This document shows positions 41,305 to 49,020 of a stretch of 64,000 nt of DNA, piece after piece. The translations under genes were made by a program, and so were the position numbers. This DNA is from VRUE01 sp963718755 (GTDB taxonomy: Bacteria > Actinomycetota > Thermoleophilia > Solirubrobacterales > 70-9). Location: contig OY970376.1 of the NCBI GenBank assembly GCA_963718755.1, positions 1,674,001 through 1,738,000 of the forward strand, in the 5' to 3' direction. Position 1 is the stretch's first letter. Every line of letters starts with the position of its first letter. The notes beneath the pieces were generated by a model. The model saw nothing but the letters and a program-made list of their open reading frames with translations. It made no database searches and had not been told where the DNA came from.

Positions 41305-42575
41305 TGCTCAGGACTATTGCGAACGCTTTCAGCGTCGCGGACATCCGCAAGAAGCTTGCGTTCACCGCGGCGATGCTGCTGCTCTACCGGCTCGGCGCCT
41401 ACATCCCGGCACCGGGGGTGGATGCCGACGCGGTCAAGGAACTCTCACAGAACTTTTCCGGCAGCAACGTGCTCGGTTTCCTCAGCCTCTTCTCAGGCGG
41501 CGCGCTGGAGCGGCTCTCGCTCTTCGCGCTGGGGATCATGCCCTACATCACCGCTTCGATCATCCTGCAGCTGCTGACCGTCGTCGTTCCCTCGCTGGAG
41601 AAACTGCAGAAAGAAGGCGAGGTCGGACAGCAGAAGATCACCCAGTACACCCGCTATCTCACCGTCGGGCTCGCCTTCGCCCAGGCCTGGGGCTTCGTCT
41701 TCCTCTTCAAATCCTTCGGCAGCAAAGCCGGTGGCAACGTGATCGGCAATCTCACCGGACCCAAAATCCTCCTGATCGTGATCTGCTTGACGGCTGGCTG
41801 CACCTTGCTGATGTGGCTCGGCGAGCTGATCACCCAGCGTGGCATCGGCAACGGGATCTCGCTGATGATCTTTGCCTCGATCGTCTCCGGCCTGCCAGGC
41901 GGGATCCAGGCCTGGTGGACCAATCCCGACCAGGTCTTCGTCGTGATGATGCCCTTCGTCGCGCTCGCCGTGATCGTCGCGATCGTCTTCGTCCAGGAGG
42001 GCCAGCGCCGCATTCCGGTTCAGTACGCGAAACGGGTCGTGGGACGCAAAATGACCTCCGGCGGATCCACCTACCTGCCGTTGCGGGTCAACATGGCCGG
42101 TGTGATCCCGGTGATCTTCGCCGCGTCGATCATGGCTTTCCCGCCGACGATCGGACAGCTGCTCAACACTCCAGCGGCACTGGATTTCGCTGCCTTCTTC
42201 AGCCCCAACGGCTGGGCCTACGTAGCCGGTGAGGTCTTCTTCATCATCGTCTTCACCTACTTCTATACGGCGGTCACCTTCAACCCGGTCGACCAGGCCG
42301 ACAACTTGAAGAAATACGGTGGCTTCATCCCGGGTGTGCGGCCCGGACGTCCGACCGCCGAGTACCTCGACCGCATCCTCTCCCGCCTCACCTTCCCCGG
42401 TGCCCTCTACCTGGGTGCGGTGGCCGCTTTGCCGACGATCTTGATCAGCCAGACGTCGGCGAACTTCTTCTTTGGCGGCACCTCGATCCTGATCGTGATC
42501 GGCGTCGCGCTCGACACGGTCAAGCAACTCGAGGCGCAGTTGATGATGCGCAATTACGAGGGGTTCTTGAAATAG
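41304..42575 (+). CDS. secY: Preprotein translocase subunit SecY
   Basis: The 423-residue protein has ten hydrophobic helices and SecY signatures: RLGAYIPAPGVD in the first loop, LGIMPYITASIILQLLTVV, GIGNGISLMIFASIVSGLP, and the cytoplasmic loop QRRIPVQYAKRVVGRK that contacts the ribosome and SecA. Its stop overlaps the probable adk start. Confidence 0.97.
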   Translation: MLRTIANAFSVADIRKKLAFTAAMLLLYRLGAYIPAPGVDADAVKELSQNFSGSNVLGFLSLFSGGALERLSLFALGIMPYITASIILQLLTVVVPSLEKLQKEGEVGQQKITQYTRYLTVGLAFAQAWGFVFLFKSFGSKAGGNVIGNLTGPKILLIVICLTAGCTLLMWLGELITQRGIGNGISLMIFASIVSGLPGGIQAWWTNPDQVFVVMMPFVALAVIVAIVFVQEGQRRIPVQYAKRVVGRKMTSGGSTYLPLRVNMAGVIPVIFAASIMAFPPTIGQLLNTPAALDFAAFFSPNGWAYVAGEVFFIIVFTYFYTAVTFNPVDQADNLKKYGGFIPGVRPGRPTAEYLDRILSRLTFPGALYLGAVAALPTILISQTSANFFFGGTSILIVIGVALDTVKQLEAQLMMRNYEGFLK

Positions 42576-43249
42576 AGCTCAATCTCGTCCTTCTTGGCCC
42601 TCCCGGTAGTGGCAAGGGCACGCAGGGGGAGCGGTTGCAGGAAGATCTGCGACTGCCCTACTACGCGACCGGCGACATCCTGCGTGCGGCTGTGCGTGAC
42701 GAAACCGAGCTGGGCAAGGTCGCCAAGCAGTACATGGATCGCGGCGACCTGGTTCCCGACGACGTGATCGTCGGCGCGATCGGCGAGCGGATTGACTCCG
42801 CCGAGGCCGCCGATGGCTTCATCCTCGACGGCTTCCCGCGTACCGCGCCCCAGGCCGAGGCGCTGGCGGAGAAGCTTGGTGAGCTCGGCCGCAAGCTGAC
42901 CGGCGTGCTGCTGATTGACGCCGGTGACGACGAGGTGATGCGGCGCCTGGGTGGTCGCCGCACCTGCGCCGAGAACGGACACGTCTTCCACGTCGAGTTC
43001 AACCCGCCCGAGAACGAGGGGGTCTGCGACGTCGACGGCAGCGAGCTGATCGTCCGCGACGACGACAAGCCCGAGGTGATCTGCCACCGGCTCGAGACCT
43101 ACCACGACAAGACCGAGCCCTTAATCGAGTACTACGACCACCAGAGCCTGTTGCGTCGCATCGATGGTGGCGCCCCTCCGGACGCGGTTGCCGACGAGCT
43201 GCGCCGTGCGCTGGCGACCGTAAAGCTGGAAGCCGACGAGGCGATCTAG
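42572..43249 (+). CDS. adk: Adenylate kinase with apparent ATA start
   Basis: The P-loop (LVLLGPPGSGKGTQ) lies upstream of the first ATG/GTG/TTG in this frame, so a start near 42635 would delete it. Upstream in frame there is no ATG, GTG or TTG. ATA 42572 gives (M)ELNLVLLGPPGSG, the normal N-terminus, and GAGGGG sits 8 bases before it. The rest is a 225-residue Adk: YATGDILRAAV, ILDGFPRTAPQAE, a LID with CxxxGHxFH-like CAENGHVFHVEFNPP. It overlaps the secY stop by four bases. Confidence 0.92.
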   Translation: MELNLVLLGPPGSGKGTQGERLQEDLRLPYYATGDILRAAVRDETELGKVAKQYMDRGDLVPDDVIVGAIGERIDSAEAADGFILDGFPRTAPQAEALAEKLGELGRKLTGVLLIDAGDDEVMRRLGGRRTCAENGHVFHVEFNPPENEGVCDVDGSELIVRDDDKPEVICHRLETYHDKTEPLIEYYDHQSLLRRIDGGAPPDAVADELRRALATVKLEADEAI

Positions 43250-43270
43250 CCGGTTGTTGGGGCGGCTAGC

Positions 43271-44038
43271 GTGTATCGGATGATCATCCGCAAGACGCCG
43301 GAGCAGGTCGACAAGATGGTCGCTTCCGGCGAGATCCTCGTCCGCTGCCTGCGGATGCTCGCGGCCAAGGCCCGTGCCGGCGTCACCACCAAGGCCCTCG
43401 ACGATGCCGCGGAGAAATTCATCCGCTCGCAGGGGGCAGAGCCCGCCTTCAAGGGCTATCGAGGCTTTCCGGGCTCGATCTGCGTCTCCCCGAACTCGAT
43501 GGTCGTCCACGGGATCCCCGGCCCCTACGAGCTGAAGCGTGGTGACGTTCTCTCGATCGACGTCGGGGTGATCAAGGATGGCTGGGTTTCCGACGCCGCG
43601 ATTACCGTGCCGATCGGCACGGTCAGTCCGGAGGCGCGCAAGCTGCTCGACGTGACCCAGGCAGCGCTCTTTTCCGCAGTCGAGCAGATGCAGCCGGGCA
43701 ATCATCTCGGCGACGTCTCAGCGGCGGTGCAGCGGACCGTCGAGATCGAGGGCCTCTCGATCATCCGCACCCTGGTGGGGCACGGGATCGGCCGCGACAT
43801 GCACGAGGATCCGCAGGTGCCGAACTTCGGCGAGCCCGGCCGTGGCCCGGAGCTGGAGGAGGGAACGGTGCTGGCGATCGAGCCGATGGTCAACGCCGGC
43901 GGGCCGCTGGTCCGCATGGGCGACGACGGCTGGGCGGTCTACTCACAGGACGGTTCGCTGGCCGCCCATTTCGAGTTCACGATCGCGGTCACAGCCGACG
44001 GCCCCCGCATCCTCACCCCCTGGCACGAAGACGAGTAG
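43271..44038 (+). CDS. map: Methionine aminopeptidase, type I
   Basis: The 255-residue protein has the metal-ligand regions SIDVGVIKDGWVSDAAIT, VGHGIGRDMHEDPQVPNFG, TVLAIEPMV and HFEFTIAVT of type Ia enzymes. GTG 43271 and ATG 43280 are both possible starts. It removes initiator Met from new proteins. The usual spc order continues with infA, which is absent here. Confidence 0.96.
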   Translation: MYRMIIRKTPEQVDKMVASGEILVRCLRMLAAKARAGVTTKALDDAAEKFIRSQGAEPAFKGYRGFPGSICVSPNSMVVHGIPGPYELKRGDVLSIDVGVIKDGWVSDAAITVPIGTVSPEARKLLDVTQAALFSAVEQMQPGNHLGDVSAAVQRTVEIEGLSIIRTLVGHGIGRDMHEDPQVPNFGEPGRGPELEEGTVLAIEPMVNAGGPLVRMGDDGWAVYSQDGSLAAHFEFTIAVTADGPRILTPWHEDE

Positions 44039-44095
44039 CGCTGGGTGGGTCTGCTGGGGTGCTGCCGCACGCCATCCCCTGCTATCTTTCCCGGT

Positions 44096-44117
44096 CGGCC
44101 CTGAGGGCCGTTTGTTC
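44096..44117 (+). terminator. Hairpin with T run after map
   Basis: CGGCCC (44096-44101) and GGGCCG (44105-44110) pair around TGA, followed by TTTGTT. It may end or attenuate the spc transcript before rpmJ. The surrounding 44039-44180 stretch holds no gene. Confidence 0.5.
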
Positions 44118-44180
44118 GTGCCCGCTTGCCCGATTCATGGGGTGGGCGGGAGTCCTGCAGTCGAGACAACCACCGGAGCG

Positions 44181-44294
44181 ATGAAGGTCCGAGCTTCCGT
44201 AAAGCCGATGTGCGAAAAGTGCAAGGTAATCCGCCGAAATGGTGCGGTCCTAGTGATCTGCCAAAACCCGCGCCACAAGCAGCGGCAGGGCTGA
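44181..44294 (+). CDS. rpmJ: 50S ribosomal protein L36, zinc-binding form
   Basis: A 37-residue protein, KVRASVKPMCEKCKVIRRNG then ICQNPRHKQRQG, with the CxxC...C...H zinc ligands. The ribosome site CCGGAGCG precedes the ATG. It lies 3 bases before rpsM. Confidence 0.96.
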   Translation: MKVRASVKPMCEKCKVIRRNGAVLVICQNPRHKQRQG

Positions 44295-44297
44295 TCG

Positions 44298-44681
44298 ATG
44301 GCGCGCATCGCGGGGATCAACATCCCGGTCAATAAGCGAGTCGAAATCGGCCTCACCTACATCTTTGGCATCGGCCGTTCGACCGCTGCGGACATCCTCA
44401 CCGAGACCAAGATCGATCCCAATACCTCGGTCAAGGATCTGACCGAGGAAGAGGTCGTGAAACTGCGCGAGGCGGTCGAGCGGCGCGAGGTCGAGGGCGA
44501 CCTGCGACGTGAGCGCTCACAGGACGTAAAACGACTGATGGAGATCGGTGCCTACCGGGGACTGCGCCACCGTCGCGGCCTCCCTGTTCGCGGCCAGCGG
44601 ACGAAGACCAACGCGCGTGGCCGCAAGGGCCCGCGCCGGATGAGCGTAGCCGGCAAGCGCAAGGCGCCGACGGCGAGGTAA
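44298..44681 (+). CDS. rpsM: 30S ribosomal protein S13
   Basis: The 127-residue protein begins ARIAGINIPVNKRVEIGLTY and has GAYRGLRHRRGLPVRGQRTKTNAR and a basic tail. S13 bridges to the large subunit and contacts tRNA. Confidence 0.97.
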   Translation: MARIAGINIPVNKRVEIGLTYIFGIGRSTAADILTETKIDPNTSVKDLTEEEVVKLREAVERREVEGDLRRERSQDVKRLMEIGAYRGLRHRRGLPVRGQRTKTNARGRKGPRRMSVAGKRKAPTAR

Positions 44682-44688
44682 GGGACCA

Positions 44689-45090
44689 ATGGCTGCAGCA
44701 AAAAAACCCGCCAAAGGGCGCACCCGGCGCCGCGTCAAAAAGAACATCGCCTACGGGCAGGCTCACATCAAGACTTCTTTTAACAACACCATCGTCACCC
44801 TCACCGACCCCCAGGGCAACGTGATCGCCTGGGAGTCGGCCGGCTCGGCTGGCTTCAAAGGCTCGCGCAAGTCGACCCCGTTCGCCGCCCAGGTCACCGC
44901 CGACGCGGCGGCCAAGAAGGGGATGGAACACGGGCTCGAAAAAGTCGAGGTCTTCGCCAAGGGCGCCGGTTCGGGCCGCGAGACCGCGATCCGGTCGCTG
45001 CAAGCGGCGGGTCTCGACGTGACCACGGTCAAGGATGTCTCGCCGCAGGCTCACAACGGCTGCCGCCCGAAGAAGCGGAGGCGCGTCTAA
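44689..45090 (+). CDS. rpsK: 30S ribosomal protein S11
   Basis: The 133-residue protein has AHIKTSFNNTIVTLTDPQGN, SAGFKGSRKSTPFAAQ, DVSPQAHNGCRPKKRRRV, all S11 signatures. It forms the platform with S18 and the 3' end of 16S rRNA. The TAA overlaps the rpsD ATG. Confidence 0.97.
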   Translation: MAAAKKPAKGRTRRRVKKNIAYGQAHIKTSFNNTIVTLTDPQGNVIAWESAGSAGFKGSRKSTPFAAQVTADAAAKKGMEHGLEKVEVFAKGAGSGRETAIRSLQAAGLDVTTVKDVSPQAHNGCRPKKRRRV

Positions 45091-45710
45091 TGGCCCGCGA
45101 TACCTCGGCCCAGTGCAAGCAGTGCCGTCGCGAGGGCCAAAAGCTCTTCCTCAAGGGCGAGCGCTGCTTCACCGACAAGTGCGGCGTCGAGCGCCGCTCC
45201 TATCCACCGGGCGATCACGGTCGGGGCCGGATGCGCCAGTCCGAGTACCGGGTGCAGCTGCGCGAGAAGCAGAAGACGCGCCGTTACTACCAGGTGCTCG
45301 AGAGCCAGTTCCGCGCCTACTACGACAAGGCCTCGCGCCAGGAGGGCGTCACCGGCGAGAACTTGCTGCGCCTGCTCGAGTCCCGCCTCGACAACGTCTT
45401 GGTGCGGCTCGGTTTCGCTGCCTCGCGGCGTCAGGCCCGGCAGTTGGTGGGCCACGGGCACTGGATGGTCAACGGGCGCCGTGTCGACGTCCCCTCCTAC
45501 CAGGTGCGCCCCGAGGACGTGATCTCGATCAAGTCGGGCTCGGCAGCCACCGACACGATTCGCAAGGCGACCGAGCTCGTCTCAACCGTGCCGGCCTGGC
45601 TGCAGGCCGACCACGATTCGCTTACCGCCAAGGTCCTGCGCCTCCCAGAGCGCGCCGAGATCTCGGCACCGGTGCAGGAGCAGCTGATCGTCGAGCTGTA
45701 CTCCAAGTAA
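45090..45710 (+). CDS. rpsD: 30S ribosomal protein S4, zinc-binding form
   Basis: The 206-residue protein has Cys pairs near the N-terminus (CKQC...C...C: zinc form), DHGRGRMRQSEYRVQLREKQK, and the S4 RNA-binding domain RLDNVLVRLGFAASRRQARQ. S4 nucleates 30S assembly and in some bacteria represses the alpha operon. Confidence 0.97.
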   Translation: MARDTSAQCKQCRREGQKLFLKGERCFTDKCGVERRSYPPGDHGRGRMRQSEYRVQLREKQKTRRYYQVLESQFRAYYDKASRQEGVTGENLLRLLESRLDNVLVRLGFAASRRQARQLVGHGHWMVNGRRVDVPSYQVRPEDVISIKSGSAATDTIRKATELVSTVPAWLQADHDSLTAKVLRLPERAEISAPVQEQLIVELYSK

Positions 45711-45750
45711 TCCGGACCCGATTTCTGAAACACCCATACGCAAGGAACTC

Positions 45751-46746
45751 ATGACCACTGACTTTCAGGTCCCTCGTATCACCGCAGAGACGGCGGACGA
45801 CCGCCGCGGCACGTTCACGATTGAGCCCCTCGACAAGGGGTTCGGCTACACCTTCGGCAATGGCCTTAGGCGCGTCCTGCTCTCCTCACTGGGCGGTGCT
45901 GCAGTCACCAGCGTTCGCCTTGAGGGCGTCGCGCACGAGTTCTCCAGCGTGCCCGGTGTCAAGGAGGACGTCACCGACATCATCCTCAACTTGAAGGATC
46001 TCGTCGTCCGCATGCACACCGATGCCGACGAGGTCGAGGCCCCGCTCGTCGCCACCGGCCCCGGCGAGGTCAAGGCCAAGGACATCGACCTTCCTTCCGG
46101 GGTGGAGATCCTCAACCCCGATGCGCCGATCGCGACGCTGGAGAAAAAAACCAAACTCGAGGTCTACCTGACCATTGGCCGCGGCCGCGGCTACTCGCCC
46201 GCTGAGGAGAACAAGTCCGACGACCAGCCGATCGGCGTGATCCCGATCGACTCGATCTTCTCGCCGATTCGCCGCGCCTCCTACTCGGTCGCGACCGCCC
46301 GTGTTGGCCAGCGCACCGATTTCGACAAACTGACCCTGGAGCTCGAGACCGACGGCTCGATCGAGCCGGCCGCGGCACTGCGCGAGGCCTCCGAGATTCT
46401 GATCAAAACGCTGGCGATCTTCACCGACGCCGAGCGGGTCGAGGAGCTAACCGCCCGCGAAGCGATAGCCGCGCCGCTTCCCGGTGGCGACGGGTTGTCC
46501 GGCGTCGGCGGTGCCGACGGGGTCGGATCTGCCGCCAGCAACGGTCTCGACGAGATCCTGATTGAGGAGCTGGAGCTGGGTGTGCGTTCCTACAACTGCC
46601 TCAAGCGGGCCGGAGTGCAGACGGTCGGCGACCTTGTGCGCAAGACCCGCTCTGAGCTGAACGCGATCCCGAACTTTGGCTCGAAGTCGATCGAGGAAGT
46701 GATCGAGACCCTGCAGGCGCGCGGCCTCGACCTTTCTGCGGACTGA
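45751..46746 (+). CDS. rpoA: DNA-directed RNA polymerase subunit alpha
   Basis: The 331-residue protein has the N-terminal assembly domain (EPLDKGFGYTFGNGLRRVLL; SPIRRASYSVATARVGQRTDFDKL). A Gly-rich linker leads to the C-terminal domain (EELELGVRSYNCLKRAGVQ; NFGSKSIEEVIETL) that contacts UP elements and activators. Confidence 0.98.
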   Translation: MTTDFQVPRITAETADDRRGTFTIEPLDKGFGYTFGNGLRRVLLSSLGGAAVTSVRLEGVAHEFSSVPGVKEDVTDIILNLKDLVVRMHTDADEVEAPLVATGPGEVKAKDIDLPSGVEILNPDAPIATLEKKTKLEVYLTIGRGRGYSPAEENKSDDQPIGVIPIDSIFSPIRRASYSVATARVGQRTDFDKLTLELETDGSIEPAAALREASEILIKTLAIFTDAERVEELTAREAIAAPLPGGDGLSGVGGADGVGSAASNGLDEILIEELELGVRSYNCLKRAGVQTVGDLVRKTRSELNAIPNFGSKSIEEVIETLQARGLDLSAD

Positions 46747-46774
46747 GGAAGCAGCGAGCGAGGCAAAGAACCCG

Positions 46775-47128
46775 ATGCGCCACCGCAAGAAGCGAAACAA
46801 ACTGAGTCGCAATGCGTCGCACCGGGAGTCGCTCCTGTCGAATCTCTCCAAGCAGCTGATCGAGCACGAGCGGATCAAGACCAGCCAGGCGAAGGCGAAG
46901 GCGGTCAAGCCCGAGGTCGAGCAGCTGATTACGCTGGCCAAGCGCGGAGATCTGCACGCCCGGCGCCAGGCGCTGGCGACGCTGCACAACGACAAGTTCA
47001 TCGTGCACAAGCTGTTCGAGGAGGTTGCGCCGCGGTATGTCGAGCGGCCGGGGGGCTACACGCGGATCGTCAAGCTTGGTCCGCGTCGGTCGGATTCGAC
47101 CGAGATGGTTTATCTGGAGCTCGTTTAG
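46775..47128 (+). CDS. rplQ: 50S ribosomal protein L17
   Basis: The 117-residue protein begins RHRKKRNKLSRNASHRESLL and has LIEHERIKTSQAKAKAV and YTRIVKLGPRRSDSTEMVYLEL. It is the last gene of the alpha operon; palindrome C follows 12 bases later. Confidence 0.97.
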   Translation: MRHRKKRNKLSRNASHRESLLSNLSKQLIEHERIKTSQAKAKAVKPEVEQLITLAKRGDLHARRQALATLHNDKFIVHKLFEEVAPRYVERPGGYTRIVKLGPRRSDSTEMVYLELV

Positions 47129-47140
47129 CGCTTTCAGTTT

Positions 47141-47264
47141 GGGGAGGGCAGGGGGTGTCCTCGCCTTGCTGGGTTTTCCGCCTGATCGGTTAGCGGCCGT
47201 CCGAGACTGCTTGTGGGGCGGAAAAGAGGACGCCGCTGCGGCGAGGACACCCCCTGCCCTCCCC
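47141..47264. repeat. Intergenic long palindrome C
   Basis: Perfect 25-base arms at 47141-47165 and 47240-47264. The 74-base core is in the opposite orientation to D-F (starts TTGCTGGGTTTT, ends GACGCCGCTGC) and has the inner stem TTTTCCGCC/GGCGGAAAA. It lies between convergent rplQ and truA. Confidence 0.92.
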
Positions 47265-47287
47265 GCTCGAAGCTCAGCTGGCTCCGC

Positions 47288-48019
47288 TCAGTAGCTGACT
47301 GACTCTAGGTAGAGGCCGTGGGGGGGAGCGGTGTCGCCTGCTTCGGAGCGCGTTGCCCCGTTGAGGAGCTGGGTGAAGCTGTCTACGGTTCGGCGGCCGG
47401 AGGAGACTTCGAGCATCGTGCCTACGAGGATTCTCACCATGTTGCGCATGAAGGCGTCTGCGGTTATGCGGAAGGTCAAGAGGTCGCCCTCCTGTGTCCA
47501 GTCTGCCTCGTAGATGTCGCGGTCGAAGCGGACGTGGTCGGTTTGGGTCGGGGTGAAGGCGGTGAAGTCGTGGTTGCCTGGCAGGGCTGTGGCGCACGCT
47601 TCCAGGCCCTTCAGATCGATCTGGTGGGGCCACCAGAGGGCGCGGCCCTGCTCGAAGGGGTTGGGGGTGGAGCGGGCCAGGACGCGGTAGCGGTAGCTGC
47701 GCGATTGGGCGCTGTGCCGGGCATCGAAGCCGTCCTCGACCACCGAGGCGGCGGTTACGGCGATGTCATCGGGACCTACCCCGTTCAGTCTCCGAGCCAG
47801 ATCCTCCCGCACCTCCGCCCCGGTGACGAAGCTGGCCACCTGCCCCAGCGCATGCACCCCAGTATCGGTCCGCCCAGCCACCGTCAGCTGCACCGGCTCC
47901 CGCAACACCGTAGCCAACCCAGCCTCCAGCTCCCCCTGCACAGTCCGCAGCCCAGGCTGAGCCGCCCAGCCTTTGAAGCTCGCGCCGTCGTACTCGATGT
48001 CCAGCCGCACCGTAGCCAC
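47288..48019 (-). CDS. truA: tRNA pseudouridine(38-40) synthase TruA
   Basis: The 243-residue protein has the catalytic motif GRTDTGVHALGQV with Asp52, YDGASFKGWAAQ at the N-terminus, RSYRYRVL, and AFMRNMVRILVGTML at the C-terminus. TruA converts U38-U40 of the anticodon stem-loop. In many actinobacteria it follows rplQ in the same direction; here it is inverted, with palindromes on both sides. Confidence 0.95.
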   Translation of the reverse strand: MATVRLDIEYDGASFKGWAAQPGLRTVQGELEAGLATVLREPVQLTVAGRTDTGVHALGQVASFVTGAEVREDLARRLNGVGPDDIAVTAASVVEDGFDARHSAQSRSYRYRVLARSTPNPFEQGRALWWPHQIDLKGLEACATALPGNHDFTAFTPTQTDHVRFDRDIYEADWTQEGDLLTFRITADAFMRNMVRILVGTMLEVSSGRRTVDSFTQLLNGATRSEAGDTAPPHGLYLESVSY

Positions 48020-48072
48020 GCGCGCAGTATGCCCGCGCCCGCCTCAGCTCGCGCACCAGTTGCGCTTGTTGA

Positions 48073-48193
48073 GGACGGGGGAGGGGGTGTCCTCGCCGCA
48101 GCGGCGTCCTCTTTTCGCCCCACAAGCAACTTCGGACGGCACCAGACGATCTGGCGAAAACCCAGCAAGGCGAGGACACCCCCTCCCCCGTCC
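48073..48193. repeat. Intergenic long palindrome D
   Basis: Perfect 25-base arms at 48073-48097 and 48169-48193. The 71-base core is almost identical to that of E (two differences seen). The inner stem is TTTTCGCC/GGCGAAAA. It fills most of the divergent truA-surE spacer. Confidence 0.92.
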
Positions 48194-48207
48194 CTAGAAT
48201 CGCTCCC

Positions 48208-49020
48208 ATGCGCGTCCTCCTGACCAACGACGACGGGATCTCAGCCCCTGGACTTCAGGCCGCTCGCCGCGCCCTGCGCGAGCTCGACGGAGTCGAGGTC
48301 GACGTGATCGCTCCGGACTCGAACCGCAGCGCCACCGCGCGCAGCATCACCACCCGCTCGCCGCTGACCGTCGAGGAGGTCGAGTTCGGCGACGGGGACC
48401 GGGGCTTTGCCACCGACGGCACGCCGGTCGACTGCGTCCGCTTCGCCGAGCTGGGCCTGGTCGGCCACCGGCCGGATCTGATCGTCTCGGGGATCAACCA
48501 CGGCGCCAACCTCGGCGACGACATCACCTACTCTGGCACCGTCGCCGCCGCCTTCGAGGGGATCATCCTCGGCATTCCCGCCGTGGCCGTCTCCCAGCAG
48601 TCCTCGGGCGGTGGCATGGGCTACGTCAGCGGCCAGTTCGACTTTTCGATTGCGGCCCCCTTCGTCGCTCAGCTCGTCGCCGCGCTCGAGCACGAGCCGA
48701 TGCCTGGGGCGACGCTGATCAACGTCAACTGCCCCGCCGGCGAGCCGAGCGGGGTCGAGGTGACCAAGCTCGGCAAACGCATCTACAACGACGAGCTGAA
48801 ACTGGTCGGAGAGGATGAGGAGAACGGCCGCCGCCGCTACGAGATCTACGGCTGGCAGCCTGGGTTCAAGGAGCTCGAGGAAACCGACCTGATGGCGGTC
48901 TCGCGTGGGCGGATCGCGGTGACGCCGATCCACTTCGACCTCACCGATCACGGTGGCCTGGACCGGCTGCGTGGCTGGCGGCTCGAGGAGATGCTGGCGG
49001 CGAGCGCCCCGGCGGCGTGA
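48208..49020 (+). CDS. surE: 5'/3'-nucleotidase SurE
   Basis: The 270-residue protein starts RVLLTNDDGISAPGL (the metal-binding NDDG). It has APDSNRSATARSIT, GTPVDCVRFAELG and VSGINHGANLGDDITYSGTV, all SurE motifs. SurE dephosphorylates nucleoside monophosphates. The start lies 14 bases after palindrome D. Its stop overlaps the ligA GTG by four bases. Confidence 0.95.
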   Translation: MRVLLTNDDGISAPGLQAARRALRELDGVEVDVIAPDSNRSATARSITTRSPLTVEEVEFGDGDRGFATDGTPVDCVRFAELGLVGHRPDLIVSGINHGANLGDDITYSGTVAAAFEGIILGIPAVAVSQQSSGGGMGYVSGQFDFSIAAPFVAQLVAALEHEPMPGATLINVNCPAGEPSGVEVTKLGKRIYNDELKLVGEDEENGRRRYEIYGWQPGFKELEETDLMAVSRGRIAVTPIHFDLTDHGGLDRLRGWRLEEMLAASAPAA

